In this document: positions 45,505-52,534 of the stretch, piece after piece
Layout: every line of letters begins with the position of its first letter
Position numbering within the stretch: the first letter of the stretch is position 1
Assembly: GCA_963740945.1 (NCBI GenBank)
Contig: CAVUGE010000043.1
Coordinates: 1 to 64,000 of the forward strand
Direction of reading: 5' to 3'
Length of the DNA stretch: 64,000 nt
Source of the DNA: CAVQBP01 sp963740945
Lineage (GTDB): Bacteria; Bacteroidota; Ignavibacteria; Ignavibacteriales; Ignavibacteriaceae
Notes under the pieces: model-generated
What the model was told of the DNA's origin: nothing
Seen by the model: only the letters and a program-made list of their open reading frames with translations
Databases searched by the model: none
Program-made: the position numbers and the translations under genes

Positions 45505-46491
45505 TTGTCTGCTCAATTAAGAATAGGTCTAATAGGATGCGGAAGAGCTGCCGAATTAATTTACGTGCCTGCATTAAAAAAGTTTAATGATATTGAAGTA
45601 ACTGCAGTGTTGGATCCATCCGATCAAAGGAGAGAACTAATACGAAAAAATTTTAGGAATTGTTTTGGTTATTCTTCACTAGACAAAAGTTTTCTAGAAA
45701 AAATTGATGCGGTAATTGTATGCAGTCCGCCTGATACGCATATTCCAATAGCTTCAGAGATTCTTGGAAATAATAAATATGTACTCGTTGAAAAACCGTT
45801 AGCATTGTCTTTGGAAGGAGTGGAACAGCTAATTAAAATTGAATTACATTCAAAAGCTTCTTTAATGATGGGATTTAATCATCGAAATTGGAAGCCTATA
45901 ATTGATCTGAAAGAAAAACTTTTGCTAGGCTCAAAAGTAATCTCTGTCGAAATTATATTCAGTGGAAATTATAATAATTGGAATCCCATTTCTTTTAAGG
46001 CGGATGCTTTAAATGATCTAGGACCACATACTTTTGATCTGATTAAATTCATTTTTAACAAGCCACTTCTTTCATTATCTGCAAAATTATTAGATAAAAA
46101 TATTTTTGAGATAAAAATTAAAATGCAGGAAGGTATTCTTCTTAATTGTATAATTGCACATTGTGATAAGAATGAAAAATCTATAAAAGTACGAACTGCT
46201 ACTGAAAGTTTTTTTATAAAGCTTGGCTCAACAAGGATATTGCCGGAAGTTTCTATTAAAAGAAATTTTTTAGATTCGATGGATTTTTTACAAAAAGAAA
46301 TCCTTAGAAAAACTTCTCCGATTAAGAAATCTTTTGAAACACAACTAAGCAATTTTTTTAATTCCGTGAGAGAAAACAAAAAAGCTGTACCGGGGATTCA
46401 AGACGGAATATCGGCTATAATAGCAATTGAGGCCGCAATAAGATCTATAAATGAAAATGGAAAGGAAATTTTCTTAAATGGTATCATGTAA
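45505..46491 (+). CDS. Gfo/Idh/MocA family NAD(P)-dependent oxidoreductase
   Basis: This 328-residue protein (TTG start) has an N-terminal Rossmann domain (IGLIGCGRAAELIYVPAL, about 7-24; CSPPDTHIPIA) and the conserved VEKPLAL (about 94-100) whose Lys is catalytic, followed by the alpha/beta substrate domain with LNDLGPHTFDLI holding the usual H of the GxHxxD site. Relatives oxidise or reduce sugars, inositols or UDP-sugar C3 positions. It overlaps the next gene by 14 nt, tying it to the phosphatase-like protein. Confidence 0.88.
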   Translation: MSAQLRIGLIGCGRAAELIYVPALKKFNDIEVTAVLDPSDQRRELIRKNFRNCFGYSSLDKSFLEKIDAVIVCSPPDTHIPIASEILGNNKYVLVEKPLALSLEGVEQLIKIELHSKASLMMGFNHRNWKPIIDLKEKLLLGSKVISVEIIFSGNYNNWNPISFKADALNDLGPHTFDLIKFIFNKPLLSLSAKLLDKNIFEIKIKMQEGILLNCIIAHCDKNEKSIKVRTATESFFIKLGSTRILPEVSIKRNFLDSMDFLQKEILRKTSPIKKSFETQLSNFFNSVRENKKAVPGIQDGISAIIAIEAAIRSINENGKEIFLNGIM

Positions 46492-48004
46492 AAAAATTCT
46501 TGTAATTGCTTTGGATGCTGCAGAACCAAGTTTAATTGAAAAATGGATGGAAGAAGGATACCTAAAAAACTTAGCCAAACTAAGATCGAAAGGTTCTTAC
46601 GGACGATTGGCTTCTTCAGCTGAATGGCTGGCTGGCTCTCCGTGGCCTACTTTTTATACAGGAACAATGCCTGATGAACATGGGTTCTATCATTATCTTC
46701 AGTGGAGAAGTGAAAAGATGGATTATGAGCGTCCGAATCCTAATTGGATTTCATCAATCCCTTTTTGGAGACAGCTTGGGAATAATTATAGAGTAATTGC
46801 AGTAGATATTCCTAATACTTTCCCTCCTGTACCTTTTAATGGAATAGAAGTTTCAGGCTGGGCATGTCATGATAAAATATTTCCTGCTGCGTCTTATCCT
46901 GAAGACAAAATGAAGTGGATAATTAAAAAGTTTGGTAAATCTCCAATAGGTGATGAAGTAGGAGGACTTCAAGAAATAAAAGATTTGATTAAAGTAAAAG
47001 AAGAATTAGTTGATGCTTCTTGGAAGGAAGCTCAATTAATAACCTCTTTAATTAAAGATGAAAAATGGGATTTGTTTTTATGTTGTTTGGCGGCTCCTCA
47101 TAGGGGCGGGCATAAATTCTGGGATGTAACAAATATTAAAGATGAACTTACCGAAGAGCATTCAAACTTTAAAAATCATTTAAAAGACATTTATCAATTT
47201 TGTGATAATGCAATCGGCGAAATTATAAAAGAGGTAGATGATAACACGGATATTTTAATTTTTTCACTTCATGGAATGGGAACGAACACAAGTTTGGCGG
47301 ATAAACTCCCGCAGATGATATCAAACATTTTAAATGGGGTAAAAGAATCCAAGAAGAATGTGAAAAGTGATTATATAACCGGCTTAAGGAATCTAATCCC
47401 ACTTGAATTGAGATCCAACTTGAGAAAGCTTCTTCCATTTTGGCTGCAGGATAAAATGACTGCTTACTGGCGTACCGGGAAGATTGATTGGTCTAAAACA
47501 AGAGCGCTTAATTTGGTTGCGGATCTTCAAGGATATATTCAAATTAATTTGAAGGGAAGGGAAAAGGAAGGAATTGTAGAGGCGGGAGAAGAATATGATA
47601 AACTCTGTACTCAATTAATTGATGGTTTAAAAACGTTCAAAGATGCAGAAACAAATGAGCCAATAGTAGAAAATATCAAGAGAAAAGATGAACTTTTTAC
47701 AAAAGGAAAAGGTTTTGATTGTTTGCCGGATTTGTTGGTTAATTGGAGATTCAAACCAGTGGCAGATTATAAAAAAATCATCTCACTGGAATATGGCGAA
47801 GTGGAATTTTCTTCACAAGGAAAAAACTTAGACGGCAGAAGCGGAAATCATCGTCCTGAAGGATTTTTAATTGCAGTTGGAGAAAATTTTAAGACGGATT
47901 CAACCTTTGAAAAAAGATATCATATAATTGATCTTGCACCTTCTATTCTAAATCTTCTCCATATTGAAAAACCTAAAGAGATGGAAGGGAACATTATATC
48001 TTAA
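46478..48004 (+). CDS. Alkaline-phosphatase-superfamily protein 3 (altered active site)
   Basis: This 508-residue protein is closely related to the next gene. Readable motifs: VIALDAAEPSLIEKW (first metal Asp D13 kept), SSAEWLAGSPWPTFYTGT (nucleophile position A52 instead of Thr), DEHGFYHYLQW, LAAPHRGGHKFWD (HxxxH instead of DxxxH), FSLHGMGTN (Leu-His instead of Asp-His), RSGNHRPEGFLIAVG (final His kept) and IIDLAPSILNLL. With no nucleophile by this alignment, phosphatase chemistry would need a different residue such as S54. It overlaps the oxidoreductase gene by 14 nt. Confidence 0.8.
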   Translation: MVSCKKILVIALDAAEPSLIEKWMEEGYLKNLAKLRSKGSYGRLASSAEWLAGSPWPTFYTGTMPDEHGFYHYLQWRSEKMDYERPNPNWISSIPFWRQLGNNYRVIAVDIPNTFPPVPFNGIEVSGWACHDKIFPAASYPEDKMKWIIKKFGKSPIGDEVGGLQEIKDLIKVKEELVDASWKEAQLITSLIKDEKWDLFLCCLAAPHRGGHKFWDVTNIKDELTEEHSNFKNHLKDIYQFCDNAIGEIIKEVDDNTDILIFSLHGMGTNTSLADKLPQMISNILNGVKESKKNVKSDYITGLRNLIPLELRSNLRKLLPFWLQDKMTAYWRTGKIDWSKTRALNLVADLQGYIQINLKGREKEGIVEAGEEYDKLCTQLIDGLKTFKDAETNEPIVENIKRKDELFTKGKGFDCLPDLLVNWRFKPVADYKKIISLEYGEVEFSSQGKNLDGRSGNHRPEGFLIAVGENFKTDSTFEKRYHIIDLAPSILNLLHIEKPKEMEGNIIS

Positions 48005-48249
48005 TTTTAACTGGAATTTTGAAAAGACAGCTTCTTTCTGTAACAATGTAGGAAAGCAAAAACAAGCCTAAGGAGGTACTGCATGTTTTAATTAATTTGA
48101 CTAAAAGCTTGGGAACTCAAGAAATTAATACAAACAAATTTCAAAATGTTGTATTTTATAATGGGAAATAAAAAAAAATTCAATTTATATAAAGAATTTA
48201 TGGTTGACACTACCGGGAATCTTTTTCTTAACAGAAGGAAATCTTTTTA

Positions 48250-49740
48250 ATGGAACCAACTTCTGTCAACCGGAAGCCAGCCAAGGTACTCGCAATAGCT
48301 ATTGATGGTGCAGAATCCAGCCTGATTGAAAAATGGATGGATGAAGGATATTTAAAAAATTTAGCCTCCCTTCGTTCTAAAGGTTCATTTGGAAAACTCT
48401 CTTCAACGGCAGATTGGTTAGCTTGTTCAGTTTGGCCGACTTTCTATACCTCAACCAGCCCTGGAAAACACGGCTTTTATAATTTCCTTCAGTGGAAAAG
48501 TAATAAAATGGAATATGAACGTCCCGGTCCCGATTGGATTAATGCCGTTCCATTCTGGAGACAACTTGGTGATGATTGTAAAGTTATTGCTGTAGATATG
48601 CCGCTGACTTTTCCGCCCGAACAATTCAATGGAATAGAAATATGCGGTTGGGCTTCCCATGATGGAATATTTCCTGCCTCTGCATTTCCAGCTGATAAAC
48701 TGGAGTGGGTAATAGAAAACTTTGGTGAACCTCCCATTACTAATGAAATGAACGGGCTCCAGTCTCTAAAGGATCTATTCGAAATAAAAGAAGAATTAAT
48801 CGTTGCAAATAAGAAAGAAACTGATCTAGTAATTAACTTAATTAATACCGAGAAATGGGACTTATGTTTATGCTGCTTTTCTTCAACTCACAGAGCCGGC
48901 CACAAATTCTGGGACATTTCAAGTGTTAAGGATTCTCCTAATGAAGAACAAAAACTTATATTTAAAACCTGGTTGAGGGATGTATATGAATCATGTGATA
49001 GATCTATTGGTAAAATTATCAACTCGGTTAAAGATGATGTAACAATTCTGGTCTTTTCATTACACGGTATGGGACCAAATAGTTCACTTTCTGAATTTTT
49101 GTTACCTAAAATGATTTCAAATATTATAAATGAAGGCCGTGTTTCGAATAAAAAAGATAATACAATAAAAAAGATTAGAAGGAAAATACCTGTTGAATGG
49201 AGAGCAAGTTTTAAAAAACTATTACCGGTACAGCTGCAGGATAAAATGACTGCTTATTGGCGTATAGGGGGTACGGATTGGGAAAAAACCAAAGTATTTA
49301 ATTTACTATCTGACTTGCAAGGATATATTAGAATAAATCTTAAAGGTCGGGAAGAAAAAGGCATTGTTGAAGAAGGTGCGGAATACGAACAGCTTTGTGA
49401 AAAATTAATCAATGGGTTAAAAACTTTTCGAGATGGAAAAACCAATGAGGCAGTTATTGAAAGTATCGATAGAAACATGAATTTATTTTGTAAAGGAGAC
49501 GGGTTTAATAATTTACCTGATATTATTGTAAAATGGAAATCTAAACCTGTTGCCGGTTATTCTAAGATAATATCATCAGATTATGGTGAAATATTATTTC
49601 CTGCTCCAGGCAAAAACCTCGATGGGATAAGCGGAAATCATCGTTCTGATGGTTTTATATTAGCTGTGGGAGAAAGTTTTAAAAGAACTCTACCTTTGGA
49701 AACAAATATCATATTATCGACATCGCTCCCACAATATTAA
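48250..49740 (+). CDS. Alkaline-phosphatase-superfamily protein 4, C-terminus lost by frameshift
   Basis: This 496-residue frame parallels protein 3: AIAIDGAESSLIEKW (D19), STADWLACSVWPTFYT (A58 at the nucleophile position), FSSTHRAGHKFWD, FSLHGMGPN, ISGNHRSDGFILAVG. It ends in ...ILSTSLPQY at 49740, whereas another frame continues YHIIDIAPTILNLLKMEKSD to a stop at 49793, exactly like protein 3. One A missing from the A run at 49681-49684 accounts for it. The last 35 residues of the family fold are therefore garbled unless the base is a sequencing error. No gene occupies the 245 nt before it. Confidence 0.8.
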   Translation: MEPTSVNRKPAKVLAIAIDGAESSLIEKWMDEGYLKNLASLRSKGSFGKLSSTADWLACSVWPTFYTSTSPGKHGFYNFLQWKSNKMEYERPGPDWINAVPFWRQLGDDCKVIAVDMPLTFPPEQFNGIEICGWASHDGIFPASAFPADKLEWVIENFGEPPITNEMNGLQSLKDLFEIKEELIVANKKETDLVINLINTEKWDLCLCCFSSTHRAGHKFWDISSVKDSPNEEQKLIFKTWLRDVYESCDRSIGKIINSVKDDVTILVFSLHGMGPNSSLSEFLLPKMISNIINEGRVSNKKDNTIKKIRRKIPVEWRASFKKLLPVQLQDKMTAYWRIGGTDWEKTKVFNLLSDLQGYIRINLKGREEKGIVEEGAEYEQLCEKLINGLKTFRDGKTNEAVIESIDRNMNLFCKGDGFNNLPDIIVKWKSKPVAGYSKIISSDYGEILFPAPGKNLDGISGNHRSDGFILAVGESFKRTLPLETNIILSTSLPQY

Positions 49741-49942
49741 ATCTTCTTAAAATGGAAAAATCTGATGAAATGGAGGGAAACATTATATTTTAGATAAATA
49801 ATAGACACTGATAACCTTTGTATATTGAAGTACTTGCACACTTATATTTAGTTTAATATTTTGTTCCAAAATTACCGGATAAATATTATCTTTAAGAAAA
49901 AGTCTTTTCAATATTTATAATCATATATAAAAGATAATCACT

Positions 49943-52474
49943 ATGAAAAAAATTATAAAAATTATCGGGATAATATTCGTTGTGATAATTATTCTCATAC
50001 TTGTAATTCCCCTTTTTTTCAAAGGTGAAATTGAAGGGATTGTGAAAAATGAAGTTAATAAAAGAATAAAAGCCACAATGAATTTTAGCAGTGTAGGTTT
50101 AAACATGTTTGAACATTTCCCCGATTTTACCCTTTCAATTGATAATATTTCCCTGGTGAATAAAGCCCCTTTTGAAGGGGATACTTTATTAAGTGCAAAT
50201 TCTTTTTCAGCAACTGTTGATGTTTGGAAGGCAATTTTCGGCGGAAATATTGTAATAAAAGGATTAAGTATTGAAAAACCTAAAATTTTAATTTATGTCT
50301 TAAAAGATAGCTCAGCCAATTACAATATTTATGAAAGTGATACCACTTCAAAGGCAAATTTCAATGTTGCTCTAAATCATTATTCTATTAATAATGCCAA
50401 CATAGCATATATTGATCAGACTTCAGATATTGCTGTTGCAATGAAAAACTTAAATCATTCTGGCAGTGGTGATTTTACTCAGGATATATTTAATATCGAT
50501 ACTAAAACAACAATCGATGAATTAACTTTTGAAAACAAAGGTGTTACCTACTTGAATAAAGTGAAGGCTGCCTTGAGTTTGACTCTAAATGCGGATGTTC
50601 CTGCCAAAAAATTTACCTTAAAAGAAAATGAATTAAGCGTTAATAATTTAAAATTGAAATTTGATGGTTCGGTTCAAAGTAAAGGGAAAAGCACTGATAT
50701 CAATATAAAATTCGAATCTCCGGAAACAAATTTTAAAGATTTCATTTCTTTGATCCCGGCGATATATTCGCAAAATTTTAATGACTTAAAATCGTCCGGC
50801 AAATTACTTTTTAGCGGAATGGTAAATGGAGTTTATAGTGAAAATCATCTCCCAAAATTTAATATTCTTCTTAAGGTTAATAATGGGATGTTTCAATATC
50901 CCAAGCTTCCTACTCCCGTTAATAACGTTAATATTGATTTAAGCATAGATAATCCGGGTGGTAGTCCTGATAATACTACAATCGATATTAAAAAGCTTCA
51001 TTGGGAATTGGGCTCTGAACCATTTGATGCAAAAATTTTAATTAAACAGCCCCAATCAGGTCCTTACGTCGATGCAGCAATGAAGGGTAAAATTAATTTA
51101 TCTCAGTTAAAAAATGCTGTCCATTTGGAAAATGTTACAAATTTAGAAGGGATTATAAACGCTGATTTTTCTTTAAAAGGAAATATTGCAAATGTGAAAA
51201 ATAAACAGTACGAAAGTATAAATGCTTCTGGGAATGTTGCTGTAAATAACTTTTTATATCAAGGGAAAAATACTCCTGAAGCTATTAGAATCAGCAATGC
51301 AGCTTTAAATTTAACTCCCCAAAGTTTTAAGCTTTCGAACTTGAATATGACACTTGGTAAAAGTGATCTAAAAGCTGACGGAGATTTAAACAATGTAGTC
51401 TCTTTTTTATTAAGTGACGGTATATTAAATGGAAGACTAAATTTGTCATCAAATTACTTTGATGTAAATCCTTTGATGAATAATAATGAACAAAAAACTG
51501 ATACTTCAAATTTGAAAGCTGTTGATTTGCCGGAAAATATAAATTTCGTGGCAAATGCAAGCTTTAAGAAATTGCTTTATGATAATCTCACAATGGATAA
51601 TGTAAAAGGTACAATTGAATTAAAAAATCAAAGGTTAAACTTAAATAATTTGTCGGCAGATTTACTAGGAGGTTCTTTTACAGCTAACGGATATTATGAT
51701 ACTAAAGGCGCCGCTCCTGACATTTCTTTCAAAATGGTAATAAATAATTTTAATATTCAGAATACATATAAGAGTTTTGTAACCGTTGAACAATTCGTCC
51801 CTATGGCTCAATATATTCAAGGCACATTTGGCGCTAAATTAGATCTGACTTCTACCTTAAATAATGGTATGCTTCCAAACTGGGACTCTTTTAATAGTAA
51901 TGGATTCCTAAATATTTCACACGCTGAAATTAAAGGATTTAAACCTTTCCAGTTAATCGGTGATAAATTAAAAGTTTCTGAACTTTCAAATCCAACTTTA
52001 AATAAAGTTAATACTTCTTATAAAATTACTGATGGAAGGTTTTATTTTTCTCCTATAAATTATAAAGTTGGTAATTATGATATCTCATTAGCTGGTTCAA
52101 ATGGGATTGATAAATCAATGGATTACAATATGGGAATAAATATCCCGGCAGGAAATCTAAAAAGCAGTGTAAATCAGGCGGTCAGTGGTTTACTTAAAAA
52201 GAATGTTAGCGTTATATCTTCCAACAATGTGAAGGTGGATGTATTAATTAAAGGTAAAATAAATGATCCCGCTCTTTCCTTTAGCGGTGGAGAAACTGCT
52301 AAAGAAACAGCAAAAAAAGTTGAAGAGACAGTCAAGGAAGAAGTAAAACAAAAGGTCGAAGAAAAAAAGCAAGAGGTTACAAAACAAGTCGAGCAGAAAG
52401 CTGATACTGTAAAAAAACAGCTTCAAAATAAAGCTGAACAAAAAATTAAAGATTTATTTAAGAAGATTAAATAA
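49943..52474 (+). CDS. AsmA family protein
   Basis: This 843-residue protein has one N-terminal membrane helix (about 5-28), a long beta-rich body with repeated strand patterns, and an AsmA C-terminal region (about 560-760: LSADLLGGSFTANGYYDTKG, NISHAEIKGF). It ends in a Lys/Glu-rich coiled coil (about 778-843, KEEVKQKVEEKKQEV...). AsmA/TamB/YhdP-like proteins form inner-membrane-anchored bridges that pass phospholipid to the outer membrane. That role is inferred from family. It is convergent with the amylase gene, with a shared hairpin between them. Confidence 0.88.
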   Translation: MKKIIKIIGIIFVVIIILILVIPLFFKGEIEGIVKNEVNKRIKATMNFSSVGLNMFEHFPDFTLSIDNISLVNKAPFEGDTLLSANSFSATVDVWKAIFGGNIVIKGLSIEKPKILIYVLKDSSANYNIYESDTTSKANFNVALNHYSINNANIAYIDQTSDIAVAMKNLNHSGSGDFTQDIFNIDTKTTIDELTFENKGVTYLNKVKAALSLTLNADVPAKKFTLKENELSVNNLKLKFDGSVQSKGKSTDINIKFESPETNFKDFISLIPAIYSQNFNDLKSSGKLLFSGMVNGVYSENHLPKFNILLKVNNGMFQYPKLPTPVNNVNIDLSIDNPGGSPDNTTIDIKKLHWELGSEPFDAKILIKQPQSGPYVDAAMKGKINLSQLKNAVHLENVTNLEGIINADFSLKGNIANVKNKQYESINASGNVAVNNFLYQGKNTPEAIRISNAALNLTPQSFKLSNLNMTLGKSDLKADGDLNNVVSFLLSDGILNGRLNLSSNYFDVNPLMNNNEQKTDTSNLKAVDLPENINFVANASFKKLLYDNLTMDNVKGTIELKNQRLNLNNLSADLLGGSFTANGYYDTKGAAPDISFKMVINNFNIQNTYKSFVTVEQFVPMAQYIQGTFGAKLDLTSTLNNGMLPNWDSFNSNGFLNISHAEIKGFKPFQLIGDKLKVSELSNPTLNKVNTSYKITDGRFYFSPINYKVGNYDISLAGSNGIDKSMDYNMGINIPAGNLKSSVNQAVSGLLKKNVSVISSNNVKVDVLIKGKINDPALSFSGGETAKETAKKVEETVKEEVKQKVEEKKQEVTKQVEQKADTVKKQLQNKAEQKIKDLFKKIK

Positions 52475-52493
52475 TTAACAGTTCCGGAGAATA

Positions 52494-52526
52494 AAACCTC
52501 CGAGATTTTTAAAATCTCGGAGGTTT
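52494..52526. terminator. Bidirectional terminator between asmA-like and amylase genes
   Basis: AAACCTCCGAGATTTT (52494-52509) pairs perfectly over 16 bp with AAAATCTCGGAGGTTT (52511-52526) around a minimal loop. A short T run follows on each strand, longer on the minus strand (TTTTATT). It lies between two converging genes and can serve both. Confidence 0.88.
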
Positions 52527-52534
52527 ATACCGTT

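Noticed and set aside
48071..48091. Strong AGGAGG followed by ATG between AP-like genes 3 and 4
   Set aside because: The ATG is followed after one codon by a TAA stop, so no peptide is encoded; may be a relic of a lost gene start.
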